Shown here: positions 54,813 through 64,000 of the stretch, piece after piece
Layout: each line of letters opens with the position of its first letter
Position numbering within the stretch: position 1 is the stretch's first letter
Origin: Fistulifera solaris
Taxonomy: Eukaryota > Bacillariophyta > Bacillariophyceae > Naviculales > Stauroneidaceae
Assembly: GCA_030295235.1 (NCBI GenBank)
Contig: AP026125.1
Location: 124,001 to 188,000 of the forward strand
DNA: 64,000 nucleotides
Direction of reading: 5' to 3'
Notes under the pieces: generated by a model
The model's database searches: none
What the model was told of the DNA's origin: nothing
The model's input: only the letters and a program-made list of their open reading frames with translations
Position numbers and translations under genes: made by a program

Positions 54813-55587
54813 CGAAGCAAAGCAAGCAGATGGAAATTGGTTCTTCGTTGCATCTTTCTTGAAGCTAGCTATTTAGGGCCTCATATACTACGTATCTTTA
54901 TCTTCTTTTGAGTCGTTCCAAGTTTGCAGGGAAATTCTTAGAGAAATTAGTTGAATGGCCGACTAACACGGCCAAGATTGAGACACGTGTCGTGCGTCCT
55001 CTTCCATAAGGCGTACCGTCTTCAACGGATCGTACTATTCCTATGTGCCAGTAGTTCGAGCAAAGTATTTAGGAGGATTTTCTGACCTTTTTCGATACAG
55101 TAAAGTAGGATCAAAAAGGTATTGTACGATTGAGTGGACGAACAGTACAGTCTTATATCATTTTCTAAACGTTTCGGAATTGTAAATACTCCAAAGGCTT
55201 AACGCGTTATTACTCTAAAATCGAGAGTTATAATGACACGGTACTCAGTTTTCTACCGGCTCATAATGAAGAACGACAGATACTCTAAGTACATATCAGT
55301 ATAGGTTGTATTGTAGGATCTGATGGCGAGAAAATTCAACGGCTCGAAACGCCGTTGCCACATACTGCTCCTCCTCGCCTTTTTTTCCGTCACAACAACA
55401 ATCATCAGAGAACTTGGGTTGAGCCAAGCAAAGCGAATAACGCAATCTTGCTGGTTCATTTCAAGGCTGCTGACGACTCTTTTTGATACCTTCTTTTGCG
55501 ACCGAATTGATTTGAGCAAGAAGAGGTGGACCGTTTACGTAGCTACCGAATTGTTACGATCGATATCGAAAGATTCTGTTACAAAAA
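54813..55587. other. Intergenic region before the polyamine fusion gene
   Basis: 775 bp. Short ORFs (55323-55607) have no recognisable domains and overlap the next start. Promoter region is expected here. Confidence 0.55.
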
Positions 55588-58104
55588 ATGGCCGCACACG
55601 ATCGTAAAAAATCAAAAGAAGACAATGCCCCTTCCTCTCATTTCCATGTCGACATAACACTTATCCTGTTTTGGGGAAGCATTGTTTCGGCGTCGCTGGT
55701 TGCTTTTGGAATTGGCTATTTTTCTCGTGTTTATTTGTTCACTTCATTGTCACCGAAAGTCAATATTTTACCATCTTCTCATGTTGTGCGGTCGGAAACG
55801 CTGCCACCACCATTGTTGGATAAATGCAAAGTGTTGCCACAATTTGTTTACACATCGAAGCATTATGAAACGGGCATTCGAACCACGAGTGATAATATGC
55901 TGGTCCGTCACCAGGCCAGCTCCGAGGACGTCGAGGCGTGTCCTTCTCCCGATGCGCAACCGGCAGACGAGGAAGAAGAACATCAACCGGCCGGTCAGCA
56001 CATGTTGGTGGATATTAAAAATGTCGACGGCAGTTTTTTGAATTCGGAACTGCGACTGGCGAATGCCATGGTCGAGTTGGTGCGAATGAGCGGTTTAACG
56101 ATGTTGTCGTATCACTGTCATGGATTGGATCCTGTGGGTGTCAGCTGTATCGGTGTTTTGTTGGAAAGTCACGTGTCCTTCCATACGTGGCCTATTGAAG
56201 GTGTCATTACGTTTGACTTGTTTACGTGTGGCCCAAAGTCGTTGATTCCGTATTTAGACACTATCAAGGAACTCTTTGGTGTCCCTCGTCAATTCGCTCT
56301 AAGTGGAGGTAGTACGGCGGATCAGCCTCACATGAACTGGTCGTACAAGAAACGAGGCTTCAAACGGGGCAGTAAAAGTAATGTCGATGAAACTACGGAT
56401 ATGAATATGTTCTTGTTGGGATGGATGGAATACGACATGAAGCAGATAGTGGCCGACGTTCAAACCGATTTTCAAACCATTGAAATTTACGACGTTCTCA
56501 ACCCTCGATTCCGTCATTTGGACTCTTACAAACGATCACTGGCCAACGATGGCTCGTATGAAGCGACTCATCCCGAGTTCTTCAAACCGGATCGCATTGT
56601 GTACATGGATCATATCATGCAATCTCGTTTGTTTGGTGAAGCTGCATACCATGAAGCACTCGTTCATCCTGCTCTCTTTGCTCACGCGAATCCTAAGCGA
56701 GTTGCTATTATTGGTGGAGGTGAAGGTGCGACGCTTCGTGAAGTATTGAAACACAATACCATTGAGCGTGTCACTATGATCGAAATCGATGAGAAGATGG
56801 TGCAAACGTCGCGCCAGTATTTGCCCGAATGGAATGACTGCAGCAATTTGGAAGGAAGTGCCGATTCTTGTTTTGACGATCCTCGGGCGGAAGTCTTTTA
56901 CACGGATGCCGTTCAGTGGTTCATGGATCGATACGGCGAGGGCAGCACCGACGATAAGTATGATGTGATCATTATGGATGCTCTGTACGTATATTCGAGA
57001 GATGTTCGACAAAGTTAACTTTGTTTCATTCCACTAACTCCAACTGTCGTAATTCTTCTTATATAATACAGAGATCCAAGTTCGGAGGTGGAATTTTCGG
57101 ACGTTCTGTACAACAACGACAAATTAGCCGCAGCTCTCTCTCGTGCCCTAGGTGATGATGGTATAATCATATCTCAGGTTGGCGAAGACGACTTTTTGTC
57201 TGATGCTGGCAGCCACATTTCGAAAAAGAAATCGGAGCAAACATTTATGAAACACCTGAGAAACAATGGATTCACTGCCGTGAAAGAATACTCGGAAGCT
57301 CACGGTAATTTCCATGGGGTTTGGCATTACGTAATTCTTTTTAAGGACCGAAAATCGCTGGCCAATTGGTACGCCAATGAAGCAGAAATTGATTTGAGAA
57401 TCCGGCAAAGAGGCATGAAAGTTAAGAATGATCCCTCGACGACACCATTCCGGTTTTTCGATGGTGCTACCATGATGGGCTACCAATATGCTACCCGTAT
57501 CAATGAAGAAGTGGCATGCCGCGGTATGCCCCGGGCCGCATTTTGTGAGCTACAGCATGGCTTTGATCCCATCAAAGAGAATACGCCAGCGTCTGCTTTG
57601 GAAGTAAAGCCAAGTCTAATACCGAATGGTGAGCAAGGGCTATTTCCGAAAGAGGTCATTCCCGAAGGAAGCTACGTTGCCATTGAAGAAAAGGTGAATG
57701 CTATCTTATCACCTCCATCCACCACAAAAATTATTCAGTCACTTCGAAGTCAAAGCGAGCCGCTGAAACCACTAGCTACCTATCTCTCTGAGTACGGTCA
57801 AGGACATACCTTTTATGGAATGTACGGCATGTCGGTTGATCCCAGTCGAATGCATTTTCTGAATTATGGTTGCGACAGCAATGGTGTTGTGGCGGATGCT
57901 TCCGCATTTGAGTCGTCCTTTTACAACCCGTATATCGATCGTAGTCACCTTTTGCTACTACGAGGAATGGAAACGGTAAACCGCGACGTACAAGAAGGTG
58001 AAGAATTGTTAGGCAACTTTTTCTCACTCCTAGTCGACAAGAACACCCAAAGCAGGAGAGCGCGTTATCGTGCTCAATGTCTCGCGGAGAATCCCGTGGC
58101 GTAA
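55588..58104 (+). CDS. Membrane-anchored AdoMet decarboxylase / aminopropyltransferase / SET-like fusion
   Basis: Exons 55588-56984 and 57072-58104 (809 aa). The splice joins DAL to DPSSEVEFSD inside the aminopropyltransferase. Residues ~23-48 form a signal anchor (ITLILFWGSIVSASLVAFGIGYF), putting the rest in a lumen. Residues ~135-235 are a prokaryotic-type AdoMet decarboxylase: LESHVSFHTWP, with Glu193-Ser194 as the self-cleavage/pyruvoyl site, then FDLFTCG. Residues ~330-600 are a spermidine-synthase fold: YMDHIMQSR, YHEALVHP, IIGGGEGATLREVL, MIEIDEKM and DVIIMDALDP. The C-terminus (~670-800) looks SET-like: GLFPKEVIPEGSYVA, FLNYGCDSN and RDVQEGEELLGNF. Making decarboxylated AdoMet and aminopropyl transfer in one chain fits long-chain polyamine synthesis for silica formation; the SET-like part might N-methylate. 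The SET call is the weakest. Confidence 0.88.
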
Positions 58105-58366
58105 AATTGGCAGCATCGTTTCCATGGTGGCATGCATTACCCATAATCAGTTCATAGAGTGCAGTTTGGCTTCAAACGAATAAATATTAGCATTTTTTCG
58201 AATCAAATTGTGTTTAGAGGTAGTTTTAGGGGCAGCTAGTTGAGAGCGCCTTTTGATACAAGGATGACAGTGCATTCCATAGAGATTTCAAGTTCCGCTA
58301 CAGCGATTCATGAGTCTGTAAAAAAAAGACACTTCATTCATAAAACAATCGAAGAACTTTATTCCC

Positions 58367-59419
58367 TCATTCACGCCCCCAATTCCATACTCCCTCCAAA
58401 ATGCGACTCACCCGCGATCCACTGGCCCGCCCGAGCGGCACAATTTGTGGTTGGACGGGGACGTCTTCGAAACCCACCGTCACGGTCGGTCCATCTTCCT
58501 GCAAGGAGCCCCACTCCTGGTCTTCCAATTGCACCAATGATGATCGAATGGAAGGCACATTCGCGGATGATGCTGAGGAGTCCCGCGCTGCGGACGGTGC
58601 CTCCACCACGACTGTCCGCGCCGGCTGGGCCGCCCGGGGGAGCGGCGGATAATAGGAGGGTAAATACAGAGATTGTTCGACCGTCTCGGGTTCCTGGATT
58701 GTGTTGTCAGTCAATTTCACTTTTTTCGATACAGGTTCTTCCGACTCCTTGTCTCGTTTTCGTTTTTGGTTGTCATCGTCTTGGGGTAGTAGCGATCCCC
58801 AAGTTTGAAACAAAGTCTCCGGTAGATCGTCCGATACGGGTACTGTTGTATCGGATGTTTCGTTCATCATAACAGGTTTCTCAATGACAATGGTCTGCAG
58901 TTCCTCTTGAAGCAAGGAATGCGGATTGGCAATGAGCGCCGGATTTGCGACGACCGGAAAGTAGGGTATTTCTTCGGGATACGGCGCATACCATCCGGCG
59001 CGTGAAGCCGCACGGGGTCTCACTTTCCCACCTCCTCCTTCGGATCGTTCTTCTCGCTGTTCTTCTTGCATCCAATCGGGTCCGAACAAAAAAGCCGCCA
59101 ATCCTTTCCACGATGTATCGCTCGTCGTGACCGGATGATCGTCACTGGGACGATGATGCACTTGCGTGACGGCCGTTGTCGTACACAATTCCACTGCTCG
59201 CAAAGCATCCAATACATTTGCATGCGCACTCGATCGTCCCGAGGCTTCGACGGTATGACTGATGGTGCGTCCGAGACGTCCTAAAAATTCCAACAAGACA
59301 TCGCTTAACACATGCAAGGCTTCCGCCGTTAGGTCCGTCACACCCAAATGCAAGGCCGCCCGCGCGACGGCGCGTCGTGCAATGAGAGTGCAATACATAT
59401 TGTCCGATGCGTGTTGCAT
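58367..59419 (-). CDS. TAF3/TAF8-like histone-fold protein (Bromo_TP)
   Basis: 350 aa from the ATG at 59419. Residues ~12-80 form a histone fold of the bromodomain-associated type seen in TFIID subunits TAF3/TAF8 and SPT7 (RRAVARAALHLGVTDLTAEAL, LSDVLLEFLGRLGRTISHTVEA, NVLDALRAVEL). Around residue 145 is WYAPYPEEIPYFPV, reminiscent of the short TAF8 C-terminal motif after the fold. The rest is disordered with a basic stretch KRKRDKESEEPVSKKVKL, a plausible nuclear signal. Likely a TFIID subunit; whether TAF8 or TAF3 is unsettled. No PHD finger is present, which favours TAF8. Intact frame. Confidence 0.75.
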   Translation of the reverse strand: MQHASDNMYCTLIARRAVARAALHLGVTDLTAEALHVLSDVLLEFLGRLGRTISHTVEASGRSSAHANVLDALRAVELCTTTAVTQVHHRPSDDHPVTTSDTSWKGLAAFLFGPDWMQEEQREERSEGGGGKVRPRAASRAGWYAPYPEEIPYFPVVANPALIANPHSLLQEELQTIVIEKPVMMNETSDTTVPVSDDLPETLFQTWGSLLPQDDDNQKRKRDKESEEPVSKKVKLTDNTIQEPETVEQSLYLPSYYPPLPRAAQPARTVVVEAPSAARDSSASSANVPSIRSSLVQLEDQEWGSLQEDGPTVTVGFEDVPVQPQIVPLGRASGSRVSRILEGVWNWGRE

Positions 59420-59967
59420 AATTGAAAAAGAGAATGATGATAAGAAGAATATATTAGAACTGTTCTTGTTTCATCGAGTGGTATATTATGGCGTGCTGCG
59501 GTTTTGTGGTTGTGTGTGTAGAGTGTAATATCTAGTCGCCTTTGCAGTCACGAAAGAACGGGATCCATCACGAGAAGGTCATACCTTTCATAAAAACGAT
59601 TCTAAATAAATCGGACCGGTATTATTTGACGAAACAACATATGTACGGAGTACAACACATACTACGTACGGAGTACTCCGTATTATTATAGTCTTATTTA
59701 GCGCAAACAACGCGCGCGGAGCTGAGGAAAAAAACACCAATCGCAGGATGCTCTGCTTATTTGCAGGACGATGCAGGAGATAAAAGGCTATAAAAATACT
59801 ACAAAGAAGAAGAAAAATAAGAAGAACAAGAGCTCTTTCAAATCATACTACTAACAGCAACGGATCCTCTACTAATACCAGGTATCATTATTATCCCAAA
59901 GTTGCTTTCTCATTGCGCATGGGCGTAAAATAAGGATTTCCTTTCCGTTCTCTCACTACCAAAAGTG
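59420..59967. other. Spacer with a 16-bp palindrome
   Basis: 548 bp between two minus-strand genes. Contains TACGGAGTACTCCGTA at 59667-59682, a perfect palindrome, preceded by a half-site-like GTACGGAGTAC near 59643. It is upstream of the TAF-like gene. No ORF. Confidence 0.6.
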
Positions 59968-61311
59968 TCACACCCCCGTCACCAAAAGAAAGGCGATTCC
60001 TAAGATTGCCATCAATACAATGGACCACGAAGGAATGGTCGATGAAGAAGAACGCATATTTTCTGTCACTTTGATGCGGGGACTATCTCCGATACGAACA
60101 TTGGATGTTCCGGGGCACATCGTCTCCAGATCCGTCTCATTCCAGACCGGAAAACGGGTGTAAACGCGGACACCACTTTGTGCCACGACTTCCTCGTTAC
60201 CACTCGTCGTATTCGCATTATTCATTGTGACCATGGAGAAATCCACGTGCGACAGTGGAATTTGACGTGCCAGTGCTACAAAGGCTTCGGCCAGATGGTA
60301 CGATAAGGCTCCCACACGGACACCGAGTGTACTGGCACTGAACGGGACCGAAAGTAAGGCACGATTTTGGACGGCCCGCAATTCACGAGTGATGGGATGT
60401 TGACACAATTTCGACAACTTTTCGTCGGCACGATCCCACGCGGCGTCCACCAACACAATGAAATCGGGGTCCTGTTCCGCCACATCGGTCCACGACACCG
60501 AATCCCAACTTTTCACGTCTTCCACACCCAAATCATCAAACACATTGACCGCCCCGGCATGTTCAAGAATCAGATTCACCGATCCGCAACAGGCACCGAC
60601 AAATGGAGTTTCGTCGTCCCAGCTGTCGAGCCACAAAACTCGAATGGGTGCGGAATTCAACGTTTTTCCGTATGCGGCCACTTCCCTGGCTTGTTCCAAG
60701 TGATCTTGTACGCTGTCGATCAAACGACGTGCTTGATCGTGGGCGTTGAAGATGTTGGCAATGTCCCAGATTTCGGCAAACAAACTTTCCATGCTGGCCG
60801 GTCGACGGTGTTCCTTGGTTTCACAGTACGGACTCTGGAGGTAGGTCTGTATGCCAAAGTCGTGCAGTTCCTTGCGACAGAACCAATCCGTTTGGTTGGT
60901 TCCGTCACTGTCCAGTGCGTGAATGGACAAGGAGCAGTTACCGATGTGGCGTGTATAATTCAAGCTTTCGCCCAGACGAAAGGCACTCGAGTACGATGCG
61001 AAAAGAAAGTCCGGTTGAACCGACATGAGTGTATCAATGTCGGGGTACGTTTCGGAAAGGACCGGAATCGTGGCGTACGATTTGGCCAATGCGGGCCAGA
61101 TTTCGTCGTCCAAATAGGCTGTCCCCACCATACGGTCCGATAGATTCATGGCCAGTAAAACCTCGGTGGTGCCTTGGTTCATGGTAACGGCTCTCTGCGG
61201 TGGAGATGCGATCCAATTGCTTTCTCCGCAGTTGGTCAATCCCACCGGATAGACAATGGCCTGGCACACAGTTAGAGCGAGGGCACTAGTGGTAATCGAT
61301 AGATGCGGCAT
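59968..61311 (-). CDS. FBP1-like periplasmic-binding-fold protein (iron/siderophore or cobalamin type)
   Basis: 447 aa. Start chosen at 61311 because it gives a clean signal peptide (MPHLSITTSALALTVCQA); ATGs at 61329 and further upstream are alternatives. The body is a class III substrate-binding fold (PF01497, BtuF/FhuD/FepB type): RAVTMNQGTTEVLLAMNLSD at the start of lobe 1, LMSVQPDFLFASY, a long inter-lobe helix (ARRLIDSVQDHLEQAREV), then lobe 2 with ILEHAGAVNVFDDLG, EQDPDFIVLVDAAW and AVQNRALLSVPFSAS. A C-terminal hydrophobic segment (WSIVLMAILGIAFLLVTGV) after Ser-rich sequence anchors it by membrane span or GPI. Phaeodactylum FBP1, induced by low iron and used for siderophore-iron uptake, has this architecture. 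Specificity cannot be read from sequence. Confidence 0.82.
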   Translation of the reverse strand: MPHLSITTSALALTVCQAIVYPVGLTNCGESNWIASPPQRAVTMNQGTTEVLLAMNLSDRMVGTAYLDDEIWPALAKSYATIPVLSETYPDIDTLMSVQPDFLFASYSSAFRLGESLNYTRHIGNCSLSIHALDSDGTNQTDWFCRKELHDFGIQTYLQSPYCETKEHRRPASMESLFAEIWDIANIFNAHDQARRLIDSVQDHLEQAREVAAYGKTLNSAPIRVLWLDSWDDETPFVGACCGSVNLILEHAGAVNVFDDLGVEDVKSWDSVSWTDVAEQDPDFIVLVDAAWDRADEKLSKLCQHPITRELRAVQNRALLSVPFSASTLGVRVGALSYHLAEAFVALARQIPLSHVDFSMVTMNNANTTSGNEEVVAQSGVRVYTRFPVWNETDLETMCPGTSNVRIGDSPRIKVTENMRSSSSTIPSWSIVLMAILGIAFLLVTGV

Positions 61312-61947
61312 TTTGGAAGTATGGAGCATTACGGGAGCATCGTTTTGTGACACTTTTGTGGCTCGGTATTTTTGTTTCGTTGAGATCGTTTTGCATCCTT
61401 CAGGCCAATGTCGATTGGCAAGATCCATCAAACAGCCTTCATGATATTGAAGTCTCAAGAGCCTTCTGATTCGATTGCTATAGCATTGTGTGATGGACGC
61501 TTTAGCGACGACAAGTCAAATTATTTTTTAAAATGTAATGTTGTTCCATTCAACCGAATCTCAAAGCCTTTTTGAGGCTCTATAGCTAGAGCTAGACAAT
61601 AGGCCGTTTTCACTACCGATCCATAGTCAGCAACTTTAATTTCGAATGGCCTTGGATGATTGGATGAGTAGCCTCTTTTCTGAAGTCTAGGGTTTTTAAA
61701 GCTTTGTTGCTTTGAGCCTGTTTATTTGTCTAGCCGATCAAATGAACAACGGATAGTATAGTCCATTAAATAATGAAGCTGTGCTTTGTTTGTCGCACGT
61801 GCCGTATTCACTTCCATAAATACTGGTAAAATGTAATGCTGGGACGAATCACCTGGTCGCCTTGTTCGTAAATTCAGCTAGTGTCCTCGACATTATTTTT
61901 GTTTTAAAGTCATAGTTATAGCTAGCGCTACTTTTTATGCAAACAAT
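61312..61947. other. Spacer between FBP1-like and SUN genes
   Basis: 636 bp that should hold the FBP1-like promoter and the 3' end of the SUN gene. I saw no conserved regulatory motif by eye. Confidence 0.5.
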
Positions 61948-64000
61948 TCATAGCTTACAAAACTGGGGCAAGGATAGCTGGGTGCTCGTCCCCGGAAGCA
62001 TGATACAGGCTGTGATCGAATCATACACCAGCGAGATATAGCGAAGCATTTGACACGACAGCTCCGTAAAGTAAGGTTGCCAAGAAAATTGAAACACGGG
62101 ACGAGGAAATACTAAGCTGCCAATCGAGCGCAGTCCATCGAGGACCCAGCACACTAACATGTGCCCCAAATGAAAGATCCATCCCCACAGCTCGCTCAGA
62201 AATACAAAGGGAGATCGGCGACGCGCATTCTGTTCCAATTGCAGAATTCGAGCTTCTTGGTCACGTCGTATGGATTCCATTTCGACCATCAGTTCCATCA
62301 CAACGCGTTGGTAACATATGATGGACTCTTTCGCATACATATCATGGATCGACACGCTCGCTTGCAAAGCTTTAATTTCGTCCGTGAGTTTCTTGAAAAT
62401 GGGTTCCATGGGGCTATTGACCTGAGCGTTTCCGTTACTCGCCGACCCGGCAATTTTGGAATTGGCAAATTTTGTCTTAAAGTTGGGAAAATCGAGATCG
62501 AGGAGGCATCGGGAACTGGGCAGTCTCTCTAAAGCCTTGGCAAAGGCCAGTCCTGTTTCGACAAAATAATCCGCTTTTTCCGGTACTATTTCTGTAGACA
62601 GCACGGCATCAGCAACTTCGTGTTTCAATCCATATTTCTCGTGTGGTTCCGTGCCTTGTACTGTTTCCTCAAGGTCTTCCTTTCTTGCTTCGTGTATCAC
62701 AGGTTTTACAGTCTGTCTTTCATTTGGTGCTCGTTCACTATGCATTTTCTCAGGAACCATAGCTTTCGTTTCATCATTCGTATCCTTTACCACAATATGC
62801 CGAACTTTTTTCTGCGGTTCAACGCCCATATTTGCCAGCAGCTTGCGTATGTTTGTGACACAAGGTGCATCACTTCGTTCCACCAAACTCCACTCTCCTT
62901 TCTTCATCGTTTGTGGACTGGCGGCTGCTTTGCACGTGGGTTGTTCAGGTAACAAGCGACGACGTTGTAAGAGCGAATACTTTGGCGATGCGTTCGTACG
63001 AATCTTCACCCGCGACAAGAGAAAGATTGAAGCGACAGGAACGGCGGAGGGAGCGTTGAAGGATGACGCTGCAACGCCCGCGAAATCCAACGCCACCGGA
63101 CACGGAGCATTACTACTCAAAGGTAAAACGCAAGCCGTAATTGGATCCAAATCACTCGTCTCGGGTATCTCCGACGCGTCAACAATCTTTTCATCTACAG
63201 TTTCCACGGATGCTTCCTGATTCGTTTCTTCCCACTGTTCATGAAATCCCTGCAGCATCGTACTTCCGTGCACACTGATTTGGCTGACGGTGCAATAATA
63301 TTCGTTGCCGTAATGCGTCAAAAACTGAAATTTGAGATAGCGTGCCCAGGCGGGTTTCTGCAGTTCAAATGTCTGTTTACCATTGGTGGGCGATTTTCGT
63401 GAAGCCGTAAACGTCCCCAAATCCCTCCAGTTCCCCATGGTCATGGAACCTTGCACGCGGAATGTTTTCACATGACTGGAATATCGTTCGTAATTGGCCA
63501 AAACGACCTGTTTGACCAAAATATCTTCCGACAATCCAATGACGACGGATTTGTTGGGTTCTTCGCAAGGAACAATTGCGTATGCATCTTGATCGTTGGT
63601 CAATAAATTGGAAGTCCCTTGAAAATGCTCACTGCTTTCCAATACTAACGCACCGGCGGACTTGCTCGCATAATCGACTCGAAACAATTTGGCTTCTTCT
63701 TCGACGGGTTGGGGTGTCGGTAACGTGTCATCGATTGGTTGTTGTGTCTCATTCAAATGGGATATGGACTCGTTTCTTAAAAGCGTTGCATCCTCTTGTA
63801 TTATCTGCGGATCTTGCCGTGTATCTGAAGAATCGTCAGTAATATGACACCATTCCGTTTTATTATATACAAAAGTCCGTGGACAAGTGTCTTTTTCTAA
63901 AATTGTGGCGTGAAATAATTCAGAACCAAAAAAGTCATCCTGTAATAATCCGTAACTGTTCCTCCATAAATCATTCTTATCTTCAATAGCCAGAGGACTC
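61948..64000 (-). CDS. Mid-SUN domain protein (SUCO/Slp1 family), partial at right edge
   Basis: The frame is open to the end of the window (over 680 codons), with no ATG in the upstream part (GLLQDDFFGSELFHATILEK, TCPRTFVYNKTEWC), so the 5' end lies beyond 64000. The SUN domain runs from DYASKSAGALVLESSEHFQG through LVKQVVLANYERYSSHVKTF and FRVQGSMTMGNWRDLGTF to the closing YYCTVSQISVHGST. A long disordered region, a probable coiled coil (ELMVEMESIRRDQEARILQL) and a C-terminal hydrophobic zone (WGWIFHLGHMLVCWVLDG and downstream) follow. This order fits SUCO/Slp1-type mid-SUN proteins of the ER and nuclear envelope, which act in membrane-protein folding or nuclear positioning. Confidence 0.82.
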   Translation of the reverse strand, partial: SPLAIEDKNDLWRNSYGLLQDDFFGSELFHATILEKDTCPRTFVYNKTEWCHITDDSSDTRQDPQIIQEDATLLRNESISHLNETQQPIDDTLPTPQPVEEEAKLFRVDYASKSAGALVLESSEHFQGTSNLLTNDQDAYAIVPCEEPNKSVVIGLSEDILVKQVVLANYERYSSHVKTFRVQGSMTMGNWRDLGTFTASRKSPTNGKQTFELQKPAWARYLKFQFLTHYGNEYYCTVSQISVHGSTMLQGFHEQWEETNQEASVETVDEKIVDASEIPETSDLDPITACVLPLSSNAPCPVALDFAGVAASSFNAPSAVPVASIFLLSRVKIRTNASPKYSLLQRRRLLPEQPTCKAAASPQTMKKGEWSLVERSDAPCVTNIRKLLANMGVEPQKKVRHIVVKDTNDETKAMVPEKMHSERAPNERQTVKPVIHEARKEDLEETVQGTEPHEKYGLKHEVADAVLSTEIVPEKADYFVETGLAFAKALERLPSSRCLLDLDFPNFKTKFANSKIAGSASNGNAQVNSPMEPIFKKLTDEIKALQASVSIHDMYAKESIICYQRVVMELMVEMESIRRDQEARILQLEQNARRRSPFVFLSELWGWIFHLGHMLVCWVLDGLRSIGSLVFPRPVFQFSWQPYFTELSCQMLRYISLVYDSITACIMLPGTSTQLSLPQFCKL

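Noticed and set aside
58240-58872. 210-codon plus-strand ORF
   Set aside because: Overlaps antisense the TAF-like gene and shows no domain.
60367-61143. 258-codon plus-strand ORF
   Set aside because: Antisense to the FBP1-like gene, which has clear domain motifs.

Overview
This is nuclear DNA from a pennate-diatom-like stramenopile. The evidence is short GT-AG introns of 70-115 bp, moderate GC, no operons or Shine-Dalgarno sites, secreted proteins with long Pro/Ser/Thr (APT..PS-like) linkers, Ty1/copia elements of the diatom CoDi type, an FBP1-like iron-uptake protein, a CRY-DASH, and a multidomain polyamine enzyme of the sort linked to silica formation. The species cannot be named from the sequence alone.

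Layout. 1-11.5 kb: a tandem array of four leishmanolysin-like (M8) secreted metalloproteases. In every copy the zinc-binding motif lies alone on a 21-nt, phase-0 microexon. The fourth copy has lost two of its three zinc ligands and carries apparent frameshifts. 11.9-17.8 kb: a four-span membrane protein, a GlmS-type glucosamine-6-phosphate synthase with an N-terminal extension, and a Ser/Arg-rich disordered protein. 18.9-30.1 kb: a nested transposon. A young plus-strand copia element (20050-26993, LTRs identical except for one G, 5-bp TSD CATAG) sits inside the pol gene of an older minus-strand copia element that has lost its reverse transcriptase. 30.1-35.1 kb: an orphan ORF, AT-rich repeat-bearing spacer, and a duplicated unknown family (one broken copy, one nearly intact). 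35.2-37 kb: MutY. 37.3-44.1 kb: a tandem family of four secreted proteins with PPC-like beta-sandwich domains and GPI-like tails, interrupted by a small membrane-anchored protein gene. 44.8-52.9 kb: an HNH protein, two related Ser/Arg-rich repeat proteins and a diatom-type RGLE protein. 53.2-64 kb: CRY-DASH, an AdoMetDC/spermidine-synthase/SET-like fusion, a TAF-like histone-fold protein, an FBP1-like binding protein and a SUN-domain protein that runs off the right edge.

Several well-conserved genes (glmS, mutY, CRY-DASH and others) are broken by exactly one base, usually in or next to a homopolymer. The young LTR pair also differs only by G versus GG. Uncorrected long-read consensus errors explain this better than pseudogenisation, so I annotate those genes as single loci and give the position of each apparent shift.

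The genes form no single pathway. A cell-surface theme recurs: secreted proteases with Lys/Ser/Gly-rich, silaffin-like segments, PPC-like surface proteins, iron capture, and an enzyme suited to long-chain polyamine synthesis.
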